Both the position numbers and the translations under genes were made by a program. Under the pieces are notes generated by a model. It was not told the DNA's origin. It saw only the letters and a program-made list of their open reading frames with translations, and made no database searches. 64,000 nt of DNA, taken from Curtobacterium luteum. Its GTDB lineage: Bacteria > Actinomycetota > Actinomycetes > Actinomycetales > Microbacteriaceae. Position 1 is the first letter of the stretch. The number at the start of each line of letters is the position of its first letter. Shown here piece by piece: positions 1 to 8,348 of the stretch. The DNA lies in NCBI RefSeq assembly GCF_014646995.1, contig NZ_BMOI01000011.1:78180-142179 (forward strand). The letters are read 5' to 3'.

Positions 1-305
1 CGGTGGGGTGCGGCGGGCTGCGCCGCATCGCGGACGGCCGGACCGAGGACGGCGGGGTCGACGTCCGCTTCGAGGTGAAGCACGTGTACGTCACCCCCGA
101 GGGCCGGGGCCGCGGGGTCGCGACGGCGGTCATGGACGAGCTCGAGGCGGCTGCCGGAGCGCTCGGCGCGACCGCGGTCGTGCTCGACACGAACGACTCG
201 CTCGTGGCGGCGGGCTCGATGTACCGCAGCCGGGGCTACGCGCGCGTCGCACCGTTCAACGAGAACCCCAACGCGACCGCCTGGTACCGCAAGCCGGTCC
301 GCTGA
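1..305 (+). CDS. GNAT family N-acetyltransferase, 5' partial
   Basis: The visible 100 residues are the C-terminal two thirds of a GCN5-related N-acetyltransferase, which moves an acetyl group from acetyl-CoA to an amine; the substrate cannot be told. The GCGGLR strand, the acetyl-CoA loop EGRGRGVA, the following helix and the closing RSRGYARV strand are all visible. Full members have about 150 residues, so the start lies left of the window and the GTG at 3 is only the first in-frame start-like codon. The gene converges with the histidine phosphatase on the other strand. Confidence 0.85.
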   Translation, partial: VGCGGLRRIADGRTEDGGVDVRFEVKHVYVTPEGRGRGVATAVMDELEAAAGALGATAVVLDTNDSLVAAGSMYRSRGYARVAPFNENPNATAWYRKPVR

Positions 306-368
306 GGCGATCCGGGCCTCCAGGCCGGGCCACGTCCGACGGACGCGACCTGCGGGACCGCGCCGGGC

Positions 369-971
369 TCAGACGGGCTGGTCGACCGGGAGGCCGGTGC
401 GCAGCTCGACCGGGAGGTGCGCGAGGTCGTTCAGGGTGACGACCTCGGCCGGCTTCGCCGAGCGGATGCGGATGATCGTGAGGGCCGTGTGGGCGACGTT
501 CGTGCCCATCCAGCGCCACTCGGGTGCTTGGAAGGCCTCGCGGACGAACCAGCCGATGACGGCGTTGTGCGTGATGAGGAGGTCGTGCCGGTCCTCGCGC
601 GCGGGCGTGAACCACTCGGCGACCGCGTCGCCCATCTGGGCCTGCCCGGCGATGATCTCCTCTTCCGTGATGCCGCCGTACCAGCCCTGGTACGCGTGCG
701 GCATGTCGGGCGTGGGCCCGGACGGGATGCAGTCGAAGAGCAGCGTCGACGGCTCCGGCTGGATCGAGGGCAGCCGCTGGGCGATGAACGCCGCGGTCTC
801 GCTCGGCGCCTCGAGCGGCGAGTGGTGCACGGCGTCGAACGGCACGCCACCGAGACGGTCCGCGATCAGCGTTGCCTGGCGCTTGCCGCGCTCCGACAGC
901 TTGCCGTCGCGGAGACCGTGCTCCGCGTCCTGGTGCTCGCCGTGCCGGACGAGGTAGAGGTAGTGCGACAT
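369..971 (-). CDS. Histidine phosphatase (phosphoglycerate mutase-like) family protein
   Basis: A 200-residue protein of the histidine phosphatase superfamily, which uses a phosphohistidine intermediate to dephosphorylate small molecules or proteins; the substrate is unknown. The catalytic motif is LVRHGE with His10, and the second active-site histidine is in LLITHNAVIG near residue 148. The ATG at 971 has a G-rich Shine-Dalgarno stretch and lies 8 bases after the stop of the M16 peptidase gene, so the two are probably one operon. The open frame runs further upstream, but that part lies inside the peptidase gene and shows no family similarity. Confidence 0.85.
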   Translation of the reverse strand: MSHYLYLVRHGEHQDAEHGLRDGKLSERGKRQATLIADRLGGVPFDAVHHSPLEAPSETAAFIAQRLPSIQPEPSTLLFDCIPSGPTPDMPHAYQGWYGGITEEEIIAGQAQMGDAVAEWFTPAREDRHDLLITHNAVIGWFVREAFQAPEWRWMGTNVAHTALTIIRIRSAKPAEVVTLNDLAHLPVELRTGLPVDQPV

Positions 972-979
972 GTCGATGC

Positions 980-2314
980 TCAGCCCCCCGTGCCGATCGC
1001 GGTCTCGAGTTCGTTCTGCTGCACGGCGCCGACGACCGACGTGATCATCGGGCGGGTCAGGAGGTCCCCCGCGAGCTCCTGCACGTCGGCCCGCGTGACC
1101 CGGTCGACGCGTTCGAGTGCGGTGGCGAGGTCGGTGTACTCCCCGGTGCCGAGCTCGGAGCGGCCCAGGCGGGTCATCCGGGCATCGGAGTCCTCGAGCG
1201 AGAGCGTCAGCGCCCCCTCGATCTGTCCCTTGGCGCGGCGCAGTTCGTCGTCGGTGATGCCGTCCGCGACCATGCGGCGGAACTCCTGGTCGACGATCTC
1301 GACGACACCGGGGACGTTGTCCGGCGCGCACCCCGCGTAGACCCCGAAGGCGCCGTTGTCGAGGTACGCCGGGGCGAACGAGGAGACCGCGTAGGCCAGG
1401 CCGCGCCGCTCCCGGACCTCCTGGAAGAGGCGGGAGCTCATGCCGCCGCCGAGCACCGCGTTGAGCACGCTCAGCGTCGGGCGGCGCTCGTCGCGAAGGT
1501 CGAGCCCCTGCGAACCGCGGAGCATGCTGACCTGCTCGGTCGGGCGGTGCACGACGGAGAGCTTCGGCTGCGCGGGGTCGGCCACGGGCTGCGGGGACCG
1601 GCGGGCCAGCGGTGCGGCCTTCTCGGCGTGCTGGAACACACGCTCCACCAGCGCACGGAAGCGGTCGTGGTCGACGGCACCGGCGGCGGTCACGACGATG
1701 CCGTTGGGGGCGTAGTGCTCGCGGTAGTGGGCCAGCACTTCATCACGCTGCACGGCGCGGATGCTGTCCGGGGTGCCGCCGATCGGGCGGCCGAGCGGGT
1801 GCCCGTCGAACGCGGCGGCGAAGAAGGCCTCGCCCGCGACGTCGGCCGGGTCGTCGGCGGCCATCGCGAGTTCCTCGAGGATGACGCCGCGCTCGACGTC
1901 GAACGCCTCGGGCTCGAGGACCGAGCCGGTCACCATGTCGCCGATGACCTGCACGGCCATGGGCACGTCGGCGTCCCGCACCCGGGCGTAGTAGCAGGTG
2001 TACTCCTTGGCGGTCGCGGCGTTGTGCTCGCCGCCCACCGAGTCGAACGCGATGGCGATGTCGAGGGCGCTGCGCTCCGCCGTGCCCTTGAAGAGGAGGT
2101 GCTCGAGGAAGTGCGTCGACCCGTACTGCCCCTCCCGCTCGTCACGCGAACCGACACCGACCCAGAACCCGATGCTCGTCGACGCGGCTCCCGGCACCGC
2201 CTCGGTGAGGACACGGACACCCGAGGGCAGCACGGATCGGCGGACGAAGGCGCCGCCGGACGTCAGGAACGACGTGTCCGGGGCCTCCAGTGGCAACGGC
2301 ACAGGGTGACTCAT
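980..2314 (-). CDS. M16 family zinc metallopeptidase (processing-peptidase-like)
   Basis: A 444-residue insulinase/pitrilysin family peptidase that cuts short or unfolded polypeptides in a closing chamber. The inverted zinc motif HxxEH is in HFLEHLLFKGT, with His68, Glu71 and His72, and the distal Glu of the N-terminal half is in the NAATAKEYTCYY region. The C-terminal half holds the non-catalytic M16 domain with the R/Y-containing stretch GGGMSSRLFQEVRERRGLAY. In many bacteria a gene like this lies near pnp and rpsO, and pnp is 1.8 kb away here. A TAGGCT hexamer 8 bases before the ATG may be the -10 box. Confidence 0.92.
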   Translation of the reverse strand: MSHPVPLPLEAPDTSFLTSGGAFVRRSVLPSGVRVLTEAVPGAASTSIGFWVGVGSRDEREGQYGSTHFLEHLLFKGTAERSALDIAIAFDSVGGEHNAATAKEYTCYYARVRDADVPMAVQVIGDMVTGSVLEPEAFDVERGVILEELAMAADDPADVAGEAFFAAAFDGHPLGRPIGGTPDSIRAVQRDEVLAHYREHYAPNGIVVTAAGAVDHDRFRALVERVFQHAEKAAPLARRSPQPVADPAQPKLSVVHRPTEQVSMLRGSQGLDLRDERRPTLSVLNAVLGGGMSSRLFQEVRERRGLAYAVSSFAPAYLDNGAFGVYAGCAPDNVPGVVEIVDQEFRRMVADGITDDELRRAKGQIEGALTLSLEDSDARMTRLGRSELGTGEYTDLATALERVDRVTRADVQELAGDLLTRPMITSVVGAVQQNELETAIGTGG

Positions 2315-2402
2315 CGGAGACGAGCCTACTGACCGTCACCGGGGTGCAGCCCAGTTTCACCGCGGTTCACGACGTGCCTCGAATTGGGGTACAGATTTTG
2401 AG

Positions 2403-2422
2403 GACAGACCGACTCGTCTGTC
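2403..2422. promoter_or_regulatory. Inverted repeat, probable TetR operator
   Basis: GACAGAC-N6-GTCTGTC is perfect in both 7-bp arms. A second overlapping pair, AGGACAGAC at 2401-2409 and GTCTGTCCT at 2420-2428, is also perfect. It lies 14 bases ahead of an extended -10-like TGGTACTGT (TACTGT at 2437-2442) that points toward the TetR gene, which fits autorepression. Confidence 0.6.
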
Positions 2423-2558
2423 TGTCCTCCTTGTGGTACTGTCATGACACCGGATCGAAAGCCCCCCTAGATTCCGATCCGGTGGCTCGGGACATCAGTC
2501 CTGCGTGACCGTCTCCCCCCGATCGGTCACGGAGCCGATGAGCCCAAGGAGCAGCGCT

Positions 2559-3206
2559 GTGACGGTCGATTCCCCCCAACCGGCCGTCCAGCGTCTCCTG
2601 GGTCCGAGTGACGACCTCGCGTCGCCGGGCGGGTCGAGCGTCCCCCCGGCTCCCCGTCCCGGCGGCGCGAAGGTCCGCATCCTCGAGACCGCAACGCGGC
2701 TCTTCTACGAGGAGGGCATCCGCGGCGTCGGCGTCGACCGACTCATCTCCGAGGCCAGCGTCACCAAGGCGACGTTCTACAAGCACTACGGGTCGAAGGA
2801 CAACCTGATCCTCGCCTACATCCGCTCCCAGCACGAGGCGACGCAGCAGCGCTTCGAGGAGCTCGTGGCCGCGGCGGGCTCCCCCACCGAAGCCATCCGT
2901 GCCTGGGTCGCCGCCGTCTCCGACCAGGTCGACCGGCCGGGCTTCCGCGGGTGCGCGTTCCTCAACGCCGCGGCGGAGTACCACGATCCCCGCGACCCCG
3001 TGCGCGAAGTCGTCGCGACCCACCGCGACTGGTACACGGACCGGCTCGCCACGCTCCTGCAGGAGGCCGGTCACCCCCTGGCTGGCGACGGTGCGGATGA
3101 GCTCATGCTCGCGCGCGACGGCGCGATGACGGGTGCGTACGCCGGCGATGCGATCGCGGCGACCGCCGCGCTCGGTCGCGTGGTCGAGCGGGTGCTCGCG
3201 GCCTGA
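2559..3206 (+). CDS. TetR/AcrR family transcriptional regulator
   Basis: A one-component repressor. The N-terminal helix-turn-helix spans roughly residues 30-75, with the stretches ILETATRLFYEEGIRGVGVD and TKATFYKHYGSKDNLI; the C-terminal half is the ligand-binding dimerisation domain, and the ligand is unknown. I prefer the GTG at 2559 because AAGGAG sits 7 bases before it; an ATG at 2538 and a GTG at 2505 are in frame but lack a ribosome binding site. The operator-like inverted repeat about 140 bases upstream suggests autoregulation. The neighbouring genes do not look like an obvious efflux target. Confidence 0.88.
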   Translation: MTVDSPQPAVQRLLGPSDDLASPGGSSVPPAPRPGGAKVRILETATRLFYEEGIRGVGVDRLISEASVTKATFYKHYGSKDNLILAYIRSQHEATQQRFEELVAAAGSPTEAIRAWVAAVSDQVDRPGFRGCAFLNAAAEYHDPRDPVREVVATHRDWYTDRLATLLQEAGHPLAGDGADELMLARDGAMTGAYAGDAIAATAALGRVVERVLAA

Positions 3207-3384
3207 CGCTCCCGGCGCGGCGGTGTCGCTTCCACGGCTCACCCCGGTGCGCGAACGGCTCGTCCGTCGCCGTCGCGCGATCGCTGTCGCTGCCGCACAC
3301 CCGGCCTGGAGGCTCGATCCGGCTCCGTCACGCCGCCAGACCCCGCATCGGCGCACGCTGAGCGCGTGGGTGTTGGCTGGTTGC

Positions 3385-3912
3385 ATGACGAACGACCCGA
3401 ACTGGAACCTTCCCGACGTCCCCTCCTTCGAGCTCACGAGCCCGGACTTCACCGACGGCGGAGCGCTGCCCGACTGGGCCCGCGGCACGGACGCCGGCGG
3501 CGAGGACCGCTCCCCCGCGCTCGAGTGGTCCGGCGCGCCAGACGGCACCCAGAGCTACGTCCTCACCGTGTACGACCCCGACGCCCCCACGGGCTCGGGC
3601 TTCTGGCACTGGTCGCTGACGGACATCCCGGCGAGCACGACCTCGCTCGCGCAGGGCGCCGGCACGGATGACGCGCTCCTCCCCGCCGAGGCGCTGCGCC
3701 GCCGCAACGAGTTCGGCACCGACACGTTCCTCGGTGCCGCCCCGCCCGCCGGACACGGCCCGCACCGGTACTTCTTCACGCTGAGCGCGCTCGACGTCCC
3801 CGTGCTCGAGGCGCCCGCGGACGCGACCCCGGCGATCGTCGGGTTCCTCCTGCGGGAGCACCTGCTCGGCCGCGCCCAGCTCGTCGGCACGCAGGAGACG
3901 CCCGCGTCCTGA
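3385..3912 (+). CDS. YbhB/YbcL-like phosphatidylethanolamine-binding (Raf kinase inhibitor-like) protein
   Basis: A 175-residue PEBP-fold protein. Family hallmarks are SPALEWSGAPDGTQSYVLTV (DxxxP anion-pocket region, with YDPDAPTGSGFWHW) and GHGPHRYFFTLSALD. Bacterial members bind small anionic or lipid-like ligands; their physiological role is largely unproven. The ATG at 3385 follows TTGGCT by 6 bases and has no Shine-Dalgarno, so it may be leaderless. It converges with pnp, with a 70-bp repeat element and a strong hairpin between them. Confidence 0.88.
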   Translation: MTNDPNWNLPDVPSFELTSPDFTDGGALPDWARGTDAGGEDRSPALEWSGAPDGTQSYVLTVYDPDAPTGSGFWHWSLTDIPASTTSLAQGAGTDDALLPAEALRRRNEFGTDTFLGAAPPAGHGPHRYFFTLSALDVPVLEAPADATPAIVGFLLREHLLGRAQLVGTQETPAS

Positions 3913-3926
3913 CGCGCTCGAGCGCC

Positions 3927-3995
3927 CCGAGTCTCGGGCACAGCGACACCGCTCGGGCCGACCGCGCGAGAACGGTCGCTCAGCCCGAGCCTCGG
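3927..3995. repeat. Family C element, copy 1
   Basis: A 69-bp unit that begins with CCGAGTCTCGG and ends with CCGAGCCTCGG, each end being itself a palindrome with a one-base centre. Inside are AGCGAC and GTCGCT in inverted order, and GCTCG opposite CGAG. It lies between the convergent PEBP and pnp genes. Other copies are at 19342, 19485 and 43255. Confidence 0.75.
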
Positions 3996-4040
3996 TAGGA
4001 CGCCGCCGGGCGAGACCCGCACCACCGCCACCGACGGCGA

Positions 4041-4072
4041 ACGGCCGCCGCTCCCTGGGGAGCGGCGGCCGT
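4041..4072. terminator. Strong hairpin between PEBP gene and pnp
   Basis: A perfect 14-bp stem (ACGGCCGCCGCTCC and its complement) with a 4-base loop, 25 bases beyond the pnp stop. There is no T-run, so it may be a high-GC intrinsic terminator or a 3' mRNA stabiliser serving either convergent gene. Confidence 0.65.
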
Positions 4073-4096
4073 CCGTGCGTCAGGACGCGGTGAGGA

Positions 4097-6370
4097 TCAG
4101 CCCTCGGCCGGGTCCTCGGTGTGCTTCTCGTGCCCCTCGCGGCCCTCGGTGTCCACCTCGTCGGCGATCACCGGAGCGAGCGACAGCTTGCCGCGGTCGT
4201 CCACCTTCGTGACCTCGACCAGGATCTTCTGGCCGACGCCCAGGACGTCCTCGACGTTCTCCACACGCTTGCCACCGGCGAGCTTGCGGACCTCGGAGAC
4301 GTGGAGCAGACCGTCGCGGCCCGGGAGCAGCGACACGAAGGCACCGAACGTCGCGATCTTGACGACCGTGCCGAGGAACTGGTCCCCGATCTCCGGGTTC
4401 GTCGGGTTCGCGATCGCGTTGACCTGGGCACGGGCGGCCTCGGCCGACGGGCCGTCCACGGCGCCGATGTACACGGTGCCGTCGTCCTCGATGCTGATGT
4501 CGGCACCGGTCTCGTCCTGGATGCCGTTGATCGTCTTGCCCTTCGGGCCGATCAGCTCGCCGATCTTGTCGACGGGGATCTGCACGGAGATGACGCGGGG
4601 CGCGGTGTCGGCCATCTCGTCGGGGGCGTCGATCGCCTCGTTGAGCACGCCGAGGATCGCGGAGCGCGCTTCCTTGGCCTGCTTGAGGGCGGCGTCGAGG
4701 ACCGACGAGGGGATGCCGTCGAGCTTCGTGTCGAGCTGGATGGCCGTGACGAAGTCGGACGTACCGGCGACCTTGAAGTCCATGTCGCCGAGGGCGTCCT
4801 CGACACCGAGGATGTCGGTCAGCGCCGCGTAGCGGGTCTGGCCGTCGACGGTGTCGGAGACGAGGCCCATCGCGATGCCCGCGACCGGAGCCTTGAGCGG
4901 CACGCCGGCGTTGAGGAGCGACAGGGTCGAGGCGCAGACGGAGCCCATCGACGTCGAACCGTTGGAGCCGAGGGCCTCGGACACCTGACGGATCGCGTAG
5001 GGGAACTCCTCGCGCGACGGCAGCACCGGCACGAGGGCGCGCTCGGCGAGGAAGCCGTGCCCGATCTCGCGACGCTTCGGCGAACCCACGCGGCCGGTCT
5101 CACCGGTCGAGTAGGGCGGGAAGTTGTAGTGGTGCAGGTAGCGCTTCTTCGTGACGGGCGACAGCGAGTCGATCTGCTGCTCCATCTTGAGCATGTTCAG
5201 CGTGGTGACGCCGAGGATCTGCGTCTCGCCGCGCTGGAAGATCGCCGAGCCGTGGACGCGCGGGATGACGGCGACCTCGGCGTCGAGCGGACGGATGTCG
5301 GCGAGGCCGCGACCGTCCATGCGGACCTGCTCGGTCAGGATGCGGCCGCGGACGACCTTCTTCGTGACCGACTTGTACGCGGCGCTGACCTGGCCGTTGG
5401 CGCTCTCCGGGAGCTCGCCGGACTCGACCTTGGCCGCGACGGCCTCCTTGACGCGGGCCTTGAGGGCGTCGTCCTTGTCCTGACGCTCGAGCTTGCCGGC
5501 GATCTGGTAGACGTCCTTGAGCTCGTCGAGGGCGATGGCCTCGACGGCGTCGTAGACCTCGGGAGCGTAGGGCGGGAAGACCGGGTAGTCCTGGATCTCC
5601 TTGGCCGACTGCGCGGCCATCTTCGCCTGTGCCTCGACGAGGACCTTGAGGAACGGCTTCGCCGCCTCGAGGCCCTGCGCGACGACGGCCTCGTCGGGCT
5701 TGGTGGCGCCGCCCTGGATGAGGTCCCAGCTGTGCTCGGTGGCCTCGGCCTCGACCATCATGATCGCGACGTCCTCGTTGCCGGCCTCGTCCGTGACGAC
5801 ACGGCCCGCGACGGTGAGGTCGAAGACGGCCTCGGCGAGCTGCGACGCCTTCGGGAACGCGACCCACTGGTCGCCGATGAGCGCGAGGCGCACACCGGCG
5901 ATCGGGCCGGAGAACGGCAGACCGGAGATCTGCGTCGACGCGGACGCCGCGTTGATCGCGAGCGCGTCGTAGAACTCGTCCGGGGCGATGCTCAGGACGG
6001 TGATGACGATCTGGACCTCGTTGCGGAGGCCGTCGACGAACGACGGGCGCAGCGGCCGGTCGATGAGGCGGCAGACGAGGATCGCCTCGGTGCTGGGACG
6101 GCCCTCACGACGGAAGAACGAACCGGGGATCTTGCCGGCGGCGTACGAGCGCTCCTCGACGTCGACGGTCAGCGGGAAGAAGTCGAAGCCCTCCCGCGGG
6201 TGCTTGCCGGCGCTGGTGGCCGAGAGGAGCATGGTCTCCTCGTCGAGGTACGCGGCGACCGCGCCCTGCGCCTGCTGTGCGAGTCGGCCGGTCTCGAACC
6301 GGACGACGCGCTTGCCGAACTTGCCGTTGTCGATGACGGCTTCGGCGAACTTGATCTCGGGACCCTCCAA
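4097..6370 (-). CDS. pnp: Polyribonucleotide nucleotidyltransferase (PNPase)
   Basis: A 757-residue trimeric phosphorolytic 3'-5' exoribonuclease of RNA turnover. Two RNase PH domains (about residues 10-230 and 320-560) are joined by a helical domain; a KH domain with [14 protein letters not shown] and a C-terminal S1 domain with [18 protein letters not shown] bind RNA. The catalytic-core stretch [18 protein letters not shown] is intact. I choose the TTG at 6370 (protein start [10 protein letters not shown] after Met) because AAGGAGG lies 7 bases before it. It has a leader of about 200 bases. The usual neighbour rpsO lies 4 kb away rather than adjacent. Confidence 0.97.
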   Translation of the reverse strand: MEGPEIKFAEAVIDNGKFGKRVVRFETGRLAQQAQGAVAAYLDEETMLLSATSAGKHPREGFDFFPLTVDVEERSYAAGKIPGSFFRREGRPSTEAILVCRLIDRPLRPSFVDGLRNEVQIVITVLSIAPDEFYDALAINAASASTQISGLPFSGPIAGVRLALIGDQWVAFPKASQLAEAVFDLTVAGRVVTDEAGNEDVAIMMVEAEATEHSWDLIQGGATKPDEAVVAQGLEAAKPFLKVLVEAQAKMAAQSAKEIQDYPVFPPYAPEVYDAVEAIALDELKDVYQIAGKLERQDKDDALKARVKEAVAAKVESGELPESANGQVSAAYKSVTKKVVRGRILTEQVRMDGRGLADIRPLDAEVAVIPRVHGSAIFQRGETQILGVTTLNMLKMEQQIDSLSPVTKKRYLHHYNFPPYSTGETGRVGSPKRREIGHGFLAERALVPVLPSREEFPYAIRQVSEALGSNGSTSMGSVCASTLSLLNAGVPLKAPVAGIAMGLVSDTVDGQTRYAALTDILGVEDALGDMDFKVAGTSDFVTAIQLDTKLDGIPSSVLDAALKQAKEARSAILGVLNEAIDAPDEMADTAPRVISVQIPVDKIGELIGPKGKTINGIQDETGADISIEDDGTVYIGAVDGPSAEAARAQVNAIANPTNPEIGDQFLGTVVKIATFGAFVSLLPGRDGLLHVSEVRKLAGGKRVENVEDVLGVGQKILVEVTKVDDRGKLSLAPVIADEVDTEGREGHEKHTEDPAEG

Positions 6371-6551
6371 AAGGGTGCCTCCTTGACGTGTTCTCGGCAG
6401 ACCCGGCGACGGCACACGGCGGTGCGTGCGCGCCGAAGGAGTCGGGACGCATGTCTGGCCAGCAGTAGAAGCACTCGGGACACCTTCTCGGCCCGCGAGC
6501 CACCACCGATGACCAGCTCCGTGCCCGGTCTGCGCAGTGTTTGTGTGACGC

Positions 6552-6592
6552 CCGGGGAACGGTCCCCGGACGGACAGGACTTTACCAGTCCT
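6552..6592 (-). promoter_or_regulatory. Candidate pnp promoter and 5' leader hairpin
   Basis: On the minus strand TGGTAAAGT (hexamer TAAAGT at 6579-6584) resembles an extended -10 box and lies in an inverted repeat AGGACT-N5-AGTCCT (6576-6592). A transcript from it would begin near 6572, and a CCGGGGA...TCCCCGG hairpin (6552-6569) would form at its very 5' end. No convincing -35 was found. Confidence 0.4.
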
Positions 6593-6651
6593 CAGGCACT
6601 CGGCGGGCGAGGCGCACAGCGAACACGCGTGTCCCCGGTACCGTACGCAGC

Positions 6652-7884
6652 ATGCGCCTCCCTCTCTCCGGGCGAGGGCTCGTCGTGGCCGCCGTGGTCG
6701 CCGGCGTGCTCGTCGTCCCCCTCGTGACCGCGGCCCCGGCCAGCGCGACGACCTACCCGACGTGGCAGGACGTCCAACGCGCGAAGGGCAACGAGCAGGC
6801 CAAGGCCGCCGAGGTCAACCGTGTCCAGACGGCGCTCCAGCAGGTGCAGGCCGTCGCCGCGGCGAAGTCCGCGGCCGCGATCTCCGCGTCCGAGGCGGCG
6901 GACCAGGCGGACGCGGACCTGGCCGCGGCCACCCAGACCGCCACGAGCCTCCAGGCCCAGGCCGACAGCGCGTCCGCGACCGCGGACCGGGCGCAGCAGC
7001 GTGCCGGGCAGCTCGCCGCGAACCTGTACCGCGACGGCGCGACCGACCAGATGTCCACGCGCATCGCGACCACCAAGGACCCGGGCGAGCTGCTGTACCA
7101 GCTGGGTGCGCTCGACCAGCTCTCCAGCACGTGGGCCGGCGTGATGGACGACGCCTCGGTGGCCGCGAAGACGGCGTCGTCCCTCCACGAGCAGGCGACG
7201 CGAGCCGAGGACGAGCGTGCCGACCTCGCGAGCGCGGCCGAGACGAAGGCGGCCGCGGCGAAGTCGGCCGAGGACGCCGCGGACGCGGCGGTCGAGGACA
7301 CGCAGCAGCACAGCGACGAGCTCTACGCACAGCTCGCGTCGCTCCGGGACACCACGGCGTCCGAGCAGCGCGGCTACGAGCTCGGCGTGCAGGTCGCGGC
7401 GCAGAAGGCCGAGCAGCAGCGTCGGCGCGAGGAGGCGGCGGCTCGGCAGCGCGCGCAGCAGGCCGCAGCGGCCGCAGCCGCGAACCCCGTCCCGGGCACG
7501 AGCGGCAGCAGCAGCGGGAGCACGAGCGGCGGCAGCGGCACGAACTACCCCAGCACGGGCGGGGTCGTCGTCGACCCGGCGGGCGCGCAGGCCTACGCAC
7601 GGAGCGCGATCGGCGCGTACGGGTGGGGGTCGGACCAGATGGGCTGCCTCGTCTCGCTGTGGACGCAGGAGTCCGGGTGGCGGGCCAACGCGCTGAACGT
7701 CTCGAGCGGTGCGTACGGCATCCCCCAGGCCCTCCCCGCGGACAAGATGGCCGTCGCCGGGGCGGACTGGCGGACGAACGCCGCGACGCAGATCAACTGG
7801 GGACTGGCGTACATCCACGACGCGTACGGCTCGCCGTGCGCGGCCTGGAACCACGAGATGAGCGTCAACCCGCACTGGTACTGA
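6652..7884 (+). CDS. Secreted coiled-coil protein with C-terminal transglycosylase-like domain
   Basis: A 410-residue exported protein. It has a signal peptide ([15 protein letters not shown], cleavage near ASA-TT, residue 34), then a long Ala/Gln/Glu-rich coiled coil (about residues 40-275), a Ser/Gly linker ([16 protein letters not shown]) and a C-terminal domain of about 100 residues. That domain contains [18 protein letters not shown], a lysozyme/SLT-like pattern with the Glu in QESGW as likely acid, and [12 protein letters not shown]. It probably cleaves or remodels peptidoglycan, as seen in coiled-coil cell-wall hydrolases. TACCGT ends 7 bases before the ATG, so it is a leaderless candidate. 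It is divergent from pnp. Confidence 0.85.
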   Translation: MRLPLSGRGLVVAAVVAGVLVVPLVTAAPASATTYPTWQDVQRAKGNEQAKAAEVNRVQTALQQVQAVAAAKSAAAISASEAADQADADLAAATQTATSLQAQADSASATADRAQQRAGQLAANLYRDGATDQMSTRIATTKDPGELLYQLGALDQLSSTWAGVMDDASVAAKTASSLHEQATRAEDERADLASAAETKAAAAKSAEDAADAAVEDTQQHSDELYAQLASLRDTTASEQRGYELGVQVAAQKAEQQRRREEAAARQRAQQAAAAAAANPVPGTSGSSSGSTSGGSGTNYPSTGGVVVDPAGAQAYARSAIGAYGWGSDQMGCLVSLWTQESGWRANALNVSSGAYGIPQALPADKMAVAGADWRTNAATQINWGLAYIHDAYGSPCAAWNHEMSVNPHWY

Positions 7885-7896
7885 CCGGGCCGCGTT

Positions 7897-7942
7897 CCGG
7901 CCTGGAGGCGCGGGGCGGGCCCGCCACGGGCCTCCCGTCCGG
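7897..7942. repeat. Family A palindrome, copy 1
   Basis: CCGGCCTGGAGGC at the left and GCCTCCCGTCCGG at the right flank a GCGGGCCCGCC centre, giving an imperfect 46-bp palindrome just after the transglycosylase-like gene. Confidence 0.7.
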
Positions 7943-8048
7943 TGGGTGGGTGCGTTGCGGGCGGGGCCCGCGCGGCATCGTGCGAGGATTCGCACTCGGT
8001 GCGAGGCATCGCGCGTGGTGGGAGGGATCGCGCATGGTGCGAGGAACC

Positions 8049-8085
8049 GCGCGTGGTGCGAGGCATTTCGCCTCGCACCACGCGC
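8049..8085. repeat. Family B hairpin, copy 1
   Basis: A 16-bp perfect stem GCGCGTGGTGCGAGGC around the loop ATTTC. Compared with copy 2, one G-C pair is replaced by A-T on both sides. Confidence 0.7.
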
Positions 8086-8172
8086 ATGACCTCGCACCGA
8101 GTCCGCGCCCCGCTCGCACCGTGCGAGGGTCAGCCACCGAGGCGCACCGCCTCGCCGGAGGCGGACCCCGTT

Positions 8173-8218
8173 CCGGCCTGGAGGCGCGGGGCGGGCCCGC
8201 CACGGGCCTCCCGTCCGG
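8173..8218. repeat. Family A palindrome, copy 2
   Basis: Identical to copy 1 over 46 bp, 276 bases away. Confidence 0.7.
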
Positions 8219-8267
8219 TGGGTGGGTGCTCGGCGGGCGGGGCCGGCGCAGCATGGTGCGAGGAATC

Positions 8268-8304
8268 GCGCATGGTGCGAGGCATTTCGCCTCGCACCAT
8301 GCGC
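8268..8304. repeat. Family B hairpin, copy 2
   Basis: A 16-bp perfect stem GCGCATGGTGCGAGGC around the same ATTTC loop as copy 1, extended by one further outer pair. Confidence 0.7.
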
Positions 8305-8348
8305 GTGACCTCGCACCGAGTCCGCGCCCCGCTCGCACCGTGCGAGGG

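Larger units (their letters stand above)
7885..8348. repeat. 464-bp gene-free region: tandemly repeated family A palindromes and family B hairpins
   Basis: No gene is seen between the convergent transglycosylase-like gene and apbE. The stretch is made of two related halves. Each half has a family A palindrome (7897-7942, 8173-8218), a GGTGGGTGGGTGC tail, TGCGAGG-rich sequence, a strong hairpin (8049-8085, 8268-8304) and a shared TCGCACCGAGTCCGCGCCCC stretch. Between the halves, 8131-8164 matches the 3' coding end of apbE (8392-8425) at all but a few bases, so the duplication took in part of that gene. Confidence 0.8.

Noticed and set aside
369..1331. 320-residue version of the histidine phosphatase
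   Set aside because: The extra N-terminal 120 residues lie wholly inside the M16 peptidase gene and are low-complexity; the RHG motif is correctly placed from the ATG at 971.
4121..6727. 868-codon open frame opposite pnp, and many similar long antisense frames
   Set aside because: In DNA this GC-rich, frames opposite real genes stay open by codon bias; the translations are Arg/Asp/Glu/Leu-rich and match no family.
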